Source: UBA11612 sp963662375
Lineage (GTDB): Bacteria; Pseudomonadota; Alphaproteobacteria; Rhodospirillales; Rhodospirillaceae
Assembly: GCA_963662375.2 (NCBI GenBank)
Contig: CAXXRP010000005.1
Location: 186,001 to 250,000 of the forward strand
Reading direction: 5' to 3'
DNA: 64,000 nt
The number at the start of each line of letters is the position of its first letter. Within the stretch, counting starts at the first letter, position 1. Below, one piece after another: positions 53,887 through 63,264 of the stretch. Position numbers and translations under genes: made by a program. The notes below the pieces were generated by a model. The model ran no database searches and was not told where the DNA came from. It worked only from the letters and a program-made list of their open reading frames with translations.

Positions 53887-55437
53887 TCAGCGGCCAGAAA
53901 ACAAATCGCGGAAATCGTCTGGGGCGGGCACGGTTCTATCGTTCAGCGGCCCGAACAGGTCACTAAAGTCATCGCCTGCGCCTACGGCAGCCGGACGCGA
54001 GGACCCTTGGCCTATATTCGCCGGCGCCGAGATCGCAACTGGATTGGCGCTATAAAGAATCTCGGGCAATTTCGTCGCAATGCTCGGGAAGAACCACAAG
54101 ATAAAAAGACCAGCGGCCTGCAATGCTACAAAAGGTATGGCGCCTCGGTAAATATCCGATGTGCGTATAGAAGCGTCCGCTGCACCTCGAAGATAGAACA
54201 ATGCGAATCCGAAGGGTGGCGTTAAAAAACTTGTCTGAAGGTTCATGCCGATCATTACGCCGAGCCAGACTGGGTTTACGCCAAGCTGGATCAAAACGGG
54301 TGCGGCAATGGGCACGACTATGAAAATAATCTGAAACGTGTCCAGAAAAAATCCAAGAAAAAATATCAACAACATGACGACCAGGATAGCACCGGCGGCT
54401 CCACCGGGCATGTCGGCGAGAATTCCATAAACCAGGTTTTCGCCACCAAGGCCTCTGAAGGTCAGACTGAAGACTGTCGCGCCCAGCAGAATGATGAAAA
54501 CCATGGACGTGATTGCCATGGTCGAGCGCATAATTTGCTGAAGCACGTCCATCGATAGCCGGCGTTTGACTGCAGCCAGCAGCAACGCCCCAACCGCGCC
54601 CACAGAGGCGGATTCCGTCGGCGTGGCTATGCCTGTTAAAATGGATCCAAGAACGGCGACGATAAGGAGCAGTGGCGGCAACAGGGCCGATAAAACGCGC
54701 CCTCCGAGGCCCGCCCGCTGCGCTGCAGTCATTTCGAGCGGCGGGCAGGACTCTGGGTCAGTAATGGACTTGAAGAAAATCCAGAGAATATAAAGTCCCA
54801 CCAACATCAGCCCTGGCAGCATCGCCCCCGCAAAGAGTTGGCCTATCGAAACTGGATCGGGCGAAAGGTTTCCCATAGCCATTTGCGCTTGCTGGTTTGC
54901 GCCTTGGAGCATATCGCCTACAAAGATTAGCACCACGGAAGGCGGGATAATTTGGCCGAGCGTCCCGCAGGCCACAATCGTTCCGGTGGATAGTTTGGGG
55001 TCATAGCCGGCCCGCGTCATGGCAGGCAGCGCCAGCAGCCCCATGGTTACGACGGTTGCGCCGACGATACCGGTAGAGGCGGCGAGCAATGCGCCGACAA
55101 TCACCACTGAATAGCCGAGGCCTCCGCGCAGGGTACCAAAGAGCTCACCCATAGTCGTGAGGAGTGATTCGGCGATTTTTGATCGCTCAAGCGTGACGCC
55201 CATAAAAACAAACAGCGGAACAGCGACCAGGGTCTCGTTGGCCATTATGCCTAGATATTGGCTACCCAAAGCAGACAGCATGGCCGGATCATAGACGCCT
55301 GCCAGCATGCCCAATCCAGCGAAAAACAAACCCATCCCAGCCAACGTGAAGGCTACGGGATAGCCCAGCACCACCGCAGGAAGGGTGGCGGCGAACATCA
55401 AGATTGCGAGAATTTCCCCAATTTCTGACGGAGACAT
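53887..55437 (-). CDS. dctM: TRAP transporter large permease (DctM family)
   Basis: Large membrane subunit of a TRAP transporter, with about a dozen hydrophobic segments. It begins MSPSEIGEILAILMFAATLP and contains ASTGIVGATVVTMGLLALPAM, CGTLGQIIPPSVVLI and the C-terminal GVMIGMNLQTSFLTPPFGFA, all typical. At 516 residues it belongs to the longer TakM-like group; a soluble tail repeats a DDF.DLF motif (DDFSDLFGP and DDFRDLFSG). The start overlaps the dctQ stop (TAATG). Confidence 0.93.
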   Translation of the reverse strand: MSPSEIGEILAILMFAATLPAVVLGYPVAFTLAGMGLFFAGLGMLAGVYDPAMLSALGSQYLGIMANETLVAVPLFVFMGVTLERSKIAESLLTTMGELFGTLRGGLGYSVVIVGALLAASTGIVGATVVTMGLLALPAMTRAGYDPKLSTGTIVACGTLGQIIPPSVVLIFVGDMLQGANQQAQMAMGNLSPDPVSIGQLFAGAMLPGLMLVGLYILWIFFKSITDPESCPPLEMTAAQRAGLGGRVLSALLPPLLLIVAVLGSILTGIATPTESASVGAVGALLLAAVKRRLSMDVLQQIMRSTMAITSMVFIILLGATVFSLTFRGLGGENLVYGILADMPGGAAGAILVVMLLIFFLGFFLDTFQIIFIVVPIAAPVLIQLGVNPVWLGVMIGMNLQTSFLTPPFGFALFYLRGAADASIRTSDIYRGAIPFVALQAAGLFILWFFPSIATKLPEILYSANPVAISAPANIGQGSSRPAAVGAGDDFSDLFGPLNDRTVPAPDDFRDLFSGR

Positions 55438-56006
55438 TATGTGGGGCCAAGGTCTGAGGAATCTGCTGTCGTCAGCATGTGCGGCGTCCCGGCGTCGATG
55501 TCATGGCCGTGCAGAAAAAGCATTCGGCGCGCGATAAGAGCTAAGCCCTGCAACCCGACCACCGCACAGAACACCCAGATCACCGATTTCAATAGATAGA
55601 CTGCGGGCATACCGCCTGGTTGGGCCGAGCTTTCGCTGATGGACCAGGATGAAAGAATGAGGGGCGCGGTGGTGTAGGCGAGGACAATTAGCCACGGCAA
55701 CAAGAAAATAACGGTCCCTATAATATCCACCCAGGCTTTGCGCCGCGCCGCCATTTTTGTGTAGAACACATCCACACTGACGTGCCCGCGGAGCAGAAAG
55801 GTGTATCCAGCGCCGATCATGAAAACGACGGCGTGCTGCCACACGTACAATTCCTGCAGCCAAATATAGCCCACGTTGAATACGTAGCGCAGCACCACCC
55901 CTGCAAAACACGTCAGCACGCAACCGAGGGTAAGCCACGCGACCACTTGACCGACGTGTTTATTAACAGCGTCGGACCCGCGCACAAACCACTCTAATAT
56001 GGTCAT
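55437..56006 (-). CDS. dctQ: TRAP transporter small permease (DctQ family)
   Basis: Small four-helix membrane subunit. Family block CFAGVVLRYVFNVGYIWLQE lies near residue 33; AVVFMIGAGYTFLLRGHVSV and VYLLKSVIWVFCAVVGLQGL are membrane segments. The ATG at 56006 gives 189 residues; an earlier codon at 56042 adds an odd leader. It is the first gene of a two-gene leftward unit with dctM. Confidence 0.9.
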   Translation of the reverse strand: MTILEWFVRGSDAVNKHVGQVVAWLTLGCVLTCFAGVVLRYVFNVGYIWLQELYVWQHAVVFMIGAGYTFLLRGHVSVDVFYTKMAARRKAWVDIIGTVIFLLPWLIVLAYTTAPLILSSWSISESSAQPGGMPAVYLLKSVIWVFCAVVGLQGLALIARRMLFLHGHDIDAGTPHMLTTADSSDLGPT

Positions 56007-56346
56007 AAATTCCCCTATCTGCTGGACGCAGGCAAGCAGCACCCTAGATCATGGAGGCCACCCTACATTCTACTTAAACATGGGAATACACCCCGTGGAA
56101 AGGCCTTCCCTGCACGATGTCCCCTATCGTCTTGGCTTTAGATATGGGGTTTATAAACGCTGCATGCATCTTACCCGATGTCCACGAAAGATAACTTACC
56201 GGGGGAGCCAATGAGCGAAATGGTTGACTTCACCTATTGGCCATCATTTTTTCAAGCGCTAGAAATTCACTCACAGCGATAGAATTGGCTCAAGCCCGAC
56301 TCCAAGTTCTTCACTATAGTGCTCGCCAACACCTACGGAGGGCAAC
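56007..56346. other. dctQ-aldehyde dehydrogenase divergent gap
   Basis: 340 bases without a gene, presumably holding both promoters. No specific site could be supported. Confidence 0.35.
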
Positions 56347-57813
56347 GTGAAAACTTATAATATGTATATAGGCGGCAAGTGGACCGAGCCCGCCCGCGGC
56401 AAGTGGTTCGATACCGTGAACCCGTACAACGGCGAGGCCTGGGCGAAGATAGGCCATGGTGGCGTCAAAGACGTGGCCGCGGCAGTGGCGGCAGCCAAAG
56501 GGGCGCTCGACGAATGGGGGGCGATGAAACCGTTCCAGCGCGGTCACTTGCTGATGAAATTGGCCGACGCGCTTGAGGCCAAGGCCGAACATCTTGCGGA
56601 AACCGAAGTGCGCGATAACGGCAAGCTTTATGCCGAGATGCTCGGACAAAACAAGTATATCCCGCAGTGGTACCGCTATTACGGAGGACTTGCCGACAAA
56701 ATTGAAGGCGCTGTCATCCCCACGGACAAAGCCAACGTATTCAACTTCACGCGCTACGAACCGTTGGGTGTGGTGGCCATGATCACCGCCTGGAATTCGC
56801 CGCTGCTGTTGTTGGCGTTTAAACTGGCGCCCGCCTTAGCGGCAGGCAACACAGCGGTCATCAAGCCGTCGGAATTCACATCCGCCTCGACGCTGGAGTT
56901 TTGCAACATTTGCGCGGACGTTGGTTTTCCTAAGGGCGTGATCAATGTTGTGACCGGCTTTGGCGCGGATGTGGGCGCTTCGCTAGTGTCGCATCCCGAC
57001 GTGGCCAAAATTGCGTTCACTGGCTCTGATGCGTCGGGGCAGAAAATCTATGAGAGCGCCGCAAAGGATTTGAAACACGTTTCGCTGGAATTGGGCGGCA
57101 AGTCGCCGAATATCGTGTTTGAAGATGCGGATCAAGAAGCCGCTGTGATGGGGGCCATATCCGGAATCTTCGCTGCCACAGGCCAGACATGTATCGCTGG
57201 ATCGCGGCTGTTGTTGCAGAAATCCATTCACGATAAATTCGTGAAGCGCCTGCTTGAAGTTGCGAAATCGGCCAAGGTCGGTGACCCTATGTCACTTGAC
57301 ACCAATGTCGGTCCGGTGACGACCGTGCCCCAATATAGGAAAATTCTCGACTACATCGAAATCGCCAAGAAGGAAGGCGCAAAATGTGTTCTGGGTGGCG
57401 GCCCCTATGAGGGGGCGGGCGGCGGCCAGTTCGTACAGCCAACTATATTCACCGGTGTGAAAAATAATATGCGAATTGCGCAAGAGGAGGTCTTCGGCCC
57501 TGTGCTCTCAGTCATTCCATTCAAAGATGAAGAGGATGCTATCGCAATTGCCAATGATGTGCGGTTTGGTTTGGCGGCGGGCGTATGGACAAGCGACGTC
57601 GGGCGTATGTTGCGTATGTCTGAACGGTTGCGCGTAGGTACCGTCTGGATCAACACCTACCGTGCTGTTAGTTATACCTCGCCCTTCGGCGGTTATAAAC
57701 GCAGCGGGATCGGCCGGGAAAACGGCATGGAAGCCATCAAGGATTTCATGCAGGTCAAATCCGTGTGGATTGCTACGGATTCTGCTGTAGCCAATCCGTT
57801 CGTGATGCGGTGA
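56347..57813 (+). CDS. NAD(P)-dependent aldehyde dehydrogenase
   Basis: A 488-residue ALDH-superfamily enzyme oxidising an aldehyde to the acid. Conserved blocks: MITAWNSPLLLLAFKLAPAL, KIAFTGSDASGQKIYESAAK, the glutamate region LELGGKSPNIVFEDAD and the catalytic cysteine in GQTCIAGSRLLLQ; EEVFGPVLSVIPF follows. Substrate is not identifiable. It faces away from the dctQM pair across 340 bases and is single. Confidence 0.93.
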   Translation: MKTYNMYIGGKWTEPARGKWFDTVNPYNGEAWAKIGHGGVKDVAAAVAAAKGALDEWGAMKPFQRGHLLMKLADALEAKAEHLAETEVRDNGKLYAEMLGQNKYIPQWYRYYGGLADKIEGAVIPTDKANVFNFTRYEPLGVVAMITAWNSPLLLLAFKLAPALAAGNTAVIKPSEFTSASTLEFCNICADVGFPKGVINVVTGFGADVGASLVSHPDVAKIAFTGSDASGQKIYESAAKDLKHVSLELGGKSPNIVFEDADQEAAVMGAISGIFAATGQTCIAGSRLLLQKSIHDKFVKRLLEVAKSAKVGDPMSLDTNVGPVTTVPQYRKILDYIEIAKKEGAKCVLGGGPYEGAGGGQFVQPTIFTGVKNNMRIAQEEVFGPVLSVIPFKDEEDAIAIANDVRFGLAAGVWTSDVGRMLRMSERLRVGTVWINTYRAVSYTSPFGGYKRSGIGRENGMEAIKDFMQVKSVWIATDSAVANPFVMR

Positions 57814-57975
57814 GATCAGGGGGTGCTCGATGTCGGAAAATGCGTCATAGACGGCTACAAGTAACGAATGAGGAAGCGATGTTTTCTCTGCAAATAGCCC
57901 TTATGGACGCATTCCCCTGTCCCATCGCCGCCGCCCACCCGGCCCCAAACAGTCGCGCCCGGTAGTTTGGTACAA

Positions 57976-58090
57976 TAGCTTCTTGCTAATTCCAGCGTCG
58001 GCAAGTGTGGGCCGATAATTCGGTTCCGTTTTGGAACCGATCTTTGGGCCAGGCTGGAAAGCTTCTTATCAATTCCTGCGGCAGCAAGGG
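57976..58090 (-). pseudogene. Phage-like DNA-binding protein remnant with a duplicated motif
   Basis: On the minus strand two diverged copies of one short segment occur about 83 bases apart in different frames: PTLAAAGIDKKLSSLAQ (about 58090-58055) and HTLADAGISKKLL (58008-57976). Such TLADAGISKKLS segments are, from general knowledge, seen in small phage or plasmid proteins. The surroundings (57814-58237) contain no intact gene. Confidence 0.35.
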
Positions 58091-58237
58091 TTGGCGCTCC
58101 GGTCTGCTGGCGCACCAAAACTGCACAGAACCGTTAACACTGGGCGCCATACGTAAGTTGTGCAAAAGTCATGAAGGAGCCACTACACCTTCAAATTCAA
58201 CCACGTCGTTGCCCTGCCTGAGAAAGGTCCCGTAAAT

Positions 58238-58675
58238 ATGCGAAAGCTATTAACGCTAATTGCGTTCAGTTTCGGCCTCATAGCGGCGCCGAGCAAGGCC
58301 GATGCGCCCGCGCCGGGCGTAGCTCTCTACAAGATTCCGCAATGCGCATGCTGCGAGGATTACGCGGATTACCTGCGCCAAAACGGTTTCACAGTGACAG
58401 TGAAGACAACTTACCAGCTTCCCGCCATGAGCCGCGCGGCGGGCGTCCCCGATGCGTTTCACGGCTGTCATTTGTCCTTCATCGATGGCTATGCGGTGAG
58501 CGGCCACGTGCCCGTGACCACTATCAACCGCCTTCTGAGCGAACGCCCAGATATTAAGGGGATCACCCTGCCGGGCATGCCTTTGGGCTCTCCGGGTATG
58601 AACGGTGTGAAAACTGACCCGTTTGAAATCTACGCGGTCGGCGAAGGCGAGCCCACGCTCTACGCGGTAGAGTGA
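58238..58675 (+). CDS. DUF411 periplasmic metal-binding protein
   Basis: A 145-residue protein with a signal peptide (MRKLLTLIAFSFGLIAAPSKADA). The DUF411 motif is YKIPQCACCEDYADYLRQNG, with a CxCC cysteine cluster, followed by HGCHLSFIDGYAVSGHVP and GITLPGMPLGSPGM; Cys, His and Met are likely copper ligands. Family members are linked to copper tolerance. It is flanked on both sides by decayed phage-like fragments. Confidence 0.9.
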   Translation: MRKLLTLIAFSFGLIAAPSKADAPAPGVALYKIPQCACCEDYADYLRQNGFTVTVKTTYQLPAMSRAAGVPDAFHGCHLSFIDGYAVSGHVPVTTINRLLSERPDIKGITLPGMPLGSPGMNGVKTDPFEIYAVGEGEPTLYAVE

Positions 58676-58695
58676 GCAACCTAGTTTTTAGATAA

Positions 58696-59064
58696 CTATC
58701 TAATTGTATTGGCGTCCCCAGGGGGCCCGTTTCGACAACCGTTCCCCAGTGAGGAAGCAAAACGGAACCATGGTGCCGAAGTGTTGCTGGCTGCTTGATC
58801 GGCAAAAAAAGGTCTGCGTTCTGCGACTATTTTATTTCCCCTCCCCGCTCCATGCCGAACGCTGACATTCTCCCGCCACCACCGCACAAATTCGGCCTGG
58901 TCCTCAATTTTCTGGTCAGTGGCTTGTTCCAATAGGGGCCAGTCTTTGACACGCTTGGCGTAGTCTATGACTGCATCGGTTTTAGCCTGTCTGGTTTTGG
59001 CTTCTTCAGGCGTAAAAGCGACCCATGGGTCGTACTTGACAACCGTTCCCCAATTATGAGGCAA
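58696..59064 (-). pseudogene. Phage/plasmid-like protein remnant
   Basis: A 122-codon open frame whose first part, NWGTVVKYDPWVAFTPEEAK then KRVKDWPLLEQATDQKIEDQ and FVRWWRENV, resembles small phage/plasmid-associated proteins known from alphaproteobacteria. After GAGRGNK the similarity fades. Diverged partial copies of its N-terminal motif lie at about 58700-58750 (HWGTVVETGP) and 59070-59100 (VKYGPWAAFA). It starts with TTG and is probably not expressed. Confidence 0.35.
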
Positions 59065-59328
59065 ACGCGGCCCATGGGCCGTATTTGACAGCCGGGCATC
59101 CCCCCTCTGGTGTGGAAATGAGAACTCTTGGAGCGGTACTAATTCTATAGATCAATGGCGTCCTTTTTACTGACGAAATCGTAACCATTAGAATCTGAGG
59201 CTGGTTATTTCATAGCCTTATGAAGTATCGATATAAATTCAACCCTGTTGAATTTGATGACAAATCAGCGCTGAATCCACTCCCAAACGCATCTTATGAC
59301 GGGAACTTATATTGGGAGTATGTCGGCC

Positions 59329-60036
59329 ATGGAACGTAGAACTTTCATTCAAGTGGGAACTGGCCTTGCAGCAATTACCGCGCTCCAAGCCACTGCGGGC
59401 GCAACTGCGGCAGTGGAGCCGACTAGTGGCGGTGAGCAATATGCGTCCATCCTTAATCCGAAGCCATTGCCCTTTAACCCAGCGTCTGTGCCGGGCCTAT
59501 CGGAAAGGCTGCTCACAAGCCACCATGACAATAACTATGGTGGGGCCGTTCGGCGCTTGAACACAATTAATCAACAGTTGGCGAATCTTGATTTCCCCTC
59601 TGCGCCGGGCTTCAACATAAATGGCTTAAAGCGGGAGCAGCTTATGGCTGCCAATGCCGTTATCTTGCATGAAATTTATTTTTCGGGACTTGGAGGCAAC
59701 GGCGAGCCAGGAGGCACTCTAGCACTTGCCCTGGAGCGAGACTTTGGCAGCGTAGATAAATGGCGGGCTGAATTCACCGCCATGGGCAAAGCGTTGGGTG
59801 GCGGCTCGGGCTGGGTGCTGCTGGCTTACTCGCCGCGCCTGCAACGGATGAATAACTTTTGGGCGAACGACCACACGATGACCGTGGCAGATGGGATTCC
59901 GCTCCTAGCCTTGGATATGTACGAGCATTCCTATCACATGGACTATGGCTCCAACGCGGGCGCATATGTTCACGCATCTATGAAAGTGATCAAATGGGAT
60001 TACGCCCAACTAGCTCTTGATCAAGTCTCTAGATGA
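59329..60036 (+). CDS. Exported Fe/Mn superoxide dismutase-like protein
   Basis: About 235 residues: a twin-arginine-like signal MERRTFIQVGTGLAAITALQ, then an Fe/Mn-SOD fold. By alignment to E. coli SodB the metal ligands are kept: the first His in LLTSHHDNNYGGAV, His in ILHEIYF, and Asp and His in LLALDMYEHSYHMDY. In that alignment His30 and Tyr34 (second sphere and gateway) become Asn and Ala. GKALGGGSGWVLLAYSPR is a normal SOD block. The ATG at 59329 has GGGAG 10 bases upstream. Export by Tat fits folding with metal in the cytoplasm; activity is uncertain. Confidence 0.8.
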   Translation: MERRTFIQVGTGLAAITALQATAGATAAVEPTSGGEQYASILNPKPLPFNPASVPGLSERLLTSHHDNNYGGAVRRLNTINQQLANLDFPSAPGFNINGLKREQLMAANAVILHEIYFSGLGGNGEPGGTLALALERDFGSVDKWRAEFTAMGKALGGGSGWVLLAYSPRLQRMNNFWANDHTMTVADGIPLLALDMYEHSYHMDYGSNAGAYVHASMKVIKWDYAQLALDQVSR

Positions 60037-60181
60037 GATGGTGAGGCGTCCCCTAGGTGCCAAAAGTAGGAGCCAGTGAGTTGGTGTGCCTGTCCGACTC
60101 AAGGCACATGGCGCATGATGTAATTGTGCGTCGTCAGATCATTTGGGACAGATGCGGGCGTGATTTAGCGGAGTGTTGGGC

Positions 60182-60417
60182 TCATCTGGTTGGTCGATTG
60201 TAGGCGGCGAGCTTGCAGTGAAGCAAGCGACGATGTTCGATGGTTTTCTGTTTGATACGGTGTCGTTCCTACAGGATCGGCCTGGCCCCTGCCGAAGTAG
60301 ATGTCTGCCGGGGTCAGATTTTCTAAGCTCTCATGGTAGCACTGGTGGTTGTAGTGTTCGATGAAGCGCCCGATCTGCGCTTCGAGATCGCCAGGCAGGT
60401 AATAGTTCTCCAGCAGT
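60182..60417 (-). mobile_element. IS3-family orfB fragment (3' end of transposase)
   Basis: The minus strand encodes LLENYYLPGDLEAQIGRFIE then HYNHQCYHESLENLTPADIY, the C-terminal part of an IS3-family integrase-type transposase, ending FGRGQ. After a shift near 60285 the usual end ERHRIKQKTIEHRRLLHCKL reads to a stop at 60182. The rest of the element is missing, and the upstream edge near 60417 abuts a truncated gene. Confidence 0.7.
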
Positions 60418-60708
60418 ATGCTGCATTTTACAACGTACAAATCCACACCCAAAGGCCTCGAAGTTGCGTTCAAGTATGAAGGGCTTTATGACGGCAAGCC
60501 CTATCCGGCCGGAACCGGAGCGACGGCTTCATATCACCACCTCACAGCAACGAGTTTTTATACAGAAACACGAGTGTCAAACGGAATGGTGTTTAGCGAA
60601 CACGGTTATATTACGGACCAAGGAACCAAGATGCATCTAGAGGGCAAGGCCATCGGTGATGGGGGAAAATTGTTTGAATACGTGCTGGTGCTCGACAAGG
60701 CCAAGTAG
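60418..60708 (+). pseudogene. Lipocalin-like conserved hypothetical, 5'-truncated
   Basis: The 96 residues include LEVAFKYEGLYDGKPYPAGT and MVFSEHGYITDQGTKMHLEG, resembling the C-terminal half of small conserved proteins with a YDGK.YP motif and strand-rich sequence. The left edge coincides with the IS3 fragment, so the N-terminal half is probably lost. Function unknown. Confidence 0.4.
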
Positions 60709-60733
60709 CTGAATAAGACGCCGGTTCGTCGCT

Positions 60734-60994
60734 TTATCTGTTTGAGACGATACCCTGCGCAATGCGCTTGCGAAAAGGTCGGTCGCGTTTGAGATGCCAT
60801 TCGCGGCTCATTGCTTCGCCTCGCGTCGTGTATCTCTCGGCATACAGTAGGACCCAATTTCGCCCTCGTGTTGAACGCGCACCAATCCCTGCATTATGTT
60901 GGAAGAGACGGCGATCAAGGTTGTCGGTCCACCCGACATAGACTCGACATCCGTCATTGGTGAAACTGCCTAATATGTATACGAAAGCATCCAT
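60734..60994 (-). CDS. GIY-YIG nuclease-family protein (UPF0213-like)
   Basis: An 86-residue protein with the fold's residues: FVYILGSFTNDGCRVYVGWT (GIY and YIG), DNLDRRLFQHNAG with catalytic Arg and His, YAERYTTRGEAMSREWHLKR with the Glu. Single-domain proteins of this type are possible structure-specific nucleases; the actual role is unknown. No partner gene nearby. Confidence 0.85.
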   Translation of the reverse strand: MDAFVYILGSFTNDGCRVYVGWTDNLDRRLFQHNAGIGARSTRGRNWVLLYAERYTTRGEAMSREWHLKRDRPFRKRIAQGIVSNR

Positions 60995-61390
60995 TGCATT
61001 ATGTCTGATAGTGTTTTGTTTTTATACTTTAAGACAAAAACTTAACTAAAGTAACTGGCGTGCCAATCTGTGGCTACACTTGCGCCAAGTTGCCGGGAGG
61101 TTAAGGTGAGAGCATCGTTTACGACTTAGACAACCTCGCATCCGAGGGCATGGCGAGGTGCGCTATGCGGGGAACCTTCAATGGAAAAATCTCAAGCCGC
61201 AACGCGCCGTCGCTGCTCATGGAGTATAGTGTTGAACCTTTGACTTTCTAAATAAGGATCAAGGCGATGAGTCCGTTAATAAAAGCTGCGATATTTACAG
61301 TTAATCTCATAAGTTCTTACGAAATGCATCTATACTTTCTTAGATAGAATGGGCTGGTGACGTGGACGTCTCAGTACAGGTGAACCTCAA
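60995..61390. other. Non-coding AT-richer stretch
   Basis: About 395 bases with no supportable gene or RNA. Composition is more AT-rich than the core chromosome, consistent with acquired DNA. Confidence 0.35.
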
Positions 61391-63264
61391 ATGTCACGCG
61401 ATTACAAACCCGATTATTCGGTCAGGTTGAGTGAAGAAAGTGAGCACAAAAGTCTCTATTCCTGGTGCTTGCGCGAGTTTGATAAGGATGGAAAACAGAC
61501 CGGGATAGACCAAATACCTTGGCATTGGGGTGTAAGTTTCGAGATCGACAGTCTGTCATACAGGCTGGATTTTGAGCAGGACAGCGAGGCCGAGTTCTTT
61601 GAAGATGAAAACGCCAAACCACCATCAAAGAAACCAGCCACCAAAGGGGAAGCACTGTATGGACGGCTAACTCCGATAAAGTCGGGTCCATCGGCTTTTG
61701 GAACAACCCAGTATTCATTCTTTGGAACTCAGAGAGAGATTGCTGAATTTAGAATCAGGGTCGATGAAGGTGACGAAGAACACATATCAGTTTGGGGTAG
61801 CCCTACATATGAATCCGAAATCGATTTCGTAAACGAAACTCAACCAGACTTCTTAGAGATAACTGTGGTTTTGAAGCCCGATCACTTCCGTCACATTGTT
61901 GAACTTGTAAATCAAAAGCGATAAATCACGCATTTCTGAATCTGGGATGTGTAGATGGCGTCTATTCAAACTGGAGCCCCTCAATCAGCACGGGTGACAT
62001 AAAAGTTCTTCTGGAAGGTGAAGATGGCGGTAAAGTTGATTTTCCAGATGAAAAAGAAATAGAGATACCGAGGCTAGGAAAAGTTAAAAAGTTTTGGCTT
62101 CATTGCGTTATCGAAGGCACAGCTCTCAACGACCAACCAACTAGCGGCGCAGAGGAAGATCGTTATGATATTCGCTTCGATGAATCTTTTTCGGAGAAAT
62201 TAAAGAAGCTTCTTGAAGATGCCGAAGGAGATGAAGACGAAGACGAAAGCGGTTCGGATCAATCATCGGACGCCAAAGAAAAATCAGACAATAAATGGAA
62301 GCACTCGTCGCTAATTAGGCAATTCGGAATCGTCTATAATCAGGCGCGATCAAGCCTAATCCGTTCTGGCAAATCTGAATTTATAAACACTCTGTACAAC
62401 GACCTTGAAAACTTAGTTTATGATTTTAGGTATGCGGTTGGTTATACTAAGGTGCATAAGACAAACGCCTACAAGGCTCGTAATGATACGTGTCTTTGGT
62501 CTCCACGTGATTTGACAAATATCATGCGCGCAGGAGCCGATTCGTCTTCGGCGTTTCCGGAGAACTGTAGATGTGAGGACTTAGAGTCAGTTGCTCGTGA
62601 GTATTTTTCTCAACAGTGGAGAAGCAGCTACTTTGAGAAGGTACTATGTGAAGCTTTTATCTCCTTAGAAGCTTGCTTATACGCTCGACATATAAAGTTG
62701 AGCATCACCAGCCGTGCTAACAATCGTGCGGCAGATACCTCTTTAAATTCATTATTCGATGATCTAAGCGATGAAAATATCGCGAGGAAAAACAACTACA
62801 ATATGGACAAGATGGACAAGGCGTTTGTGAAACGAGCATTCATTCATCTTGGGCGAAGATTAGCTCTCTTTGTAGGACTTCCTATTTTAGCAACAGGGCT
62901 TATTTATATCTTAATAGAGGAATGGTCAGGGGTTGCGGCAGTGATCGCACTTGGGATTGTCGCCATGTATATTTCTTATCATTTGATCACTTGCATACTT
63001 CAACTTGCCTTTGCGGGAATTAGAAAGGGACTAAGCATCGAGACGAAAGAAACCGATTGGGACAAAAGCAGAGAATTATATATACGAATGGCAGAAACAT
63101 ACCTGGCGCTTTCAAAAGGAGGCGCTCTACCTCATCACCTTCTGACAATGGCGGAGAAAGATCACGACGAAGGCGTACAATATAACAGTATGATGTATTC
63201 AATACTTCTAAGAGCATCAGATGATAAAAATTATCTATGGGGGTCAGAAACATCTGAAGTGTAG
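61391..63264 (+). pseudogene. Unknown two-helix membrane protein, frameshifted
   Basis: The first 177 codons from the ATG at 61391 (MSRDYKPDYSVRLSEESEHK...) end at a TAA at 61922-61924. One frame over, the sequence is open from 61903 to 63264 without any ATG, GTG or TTG before 62452, so it is the continuation: INHAFLNLGCVDGVYSNWSP, then a low-complexity acidic run (EGDEDEDESG, 62224-62253), RSGKSEFINTLYNDLENLVY, and two hydrophobic helices at about 62857-63015 (LFVGLPILATGLIYI, IALGIVAMYISYHLI). Rejoined, it is about 620 residues. I recognise no family. Low GC and isolation suggest horizontal transfer. Confidence 0.55.

Noticed and set aside
62452..63264. A separate gene starting at the GTG at 62452
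   Set aside because: The same frame is open for a further 549 bases upstream without a start codon and continues the upstream protein, so one frameshifted gene is more likely.
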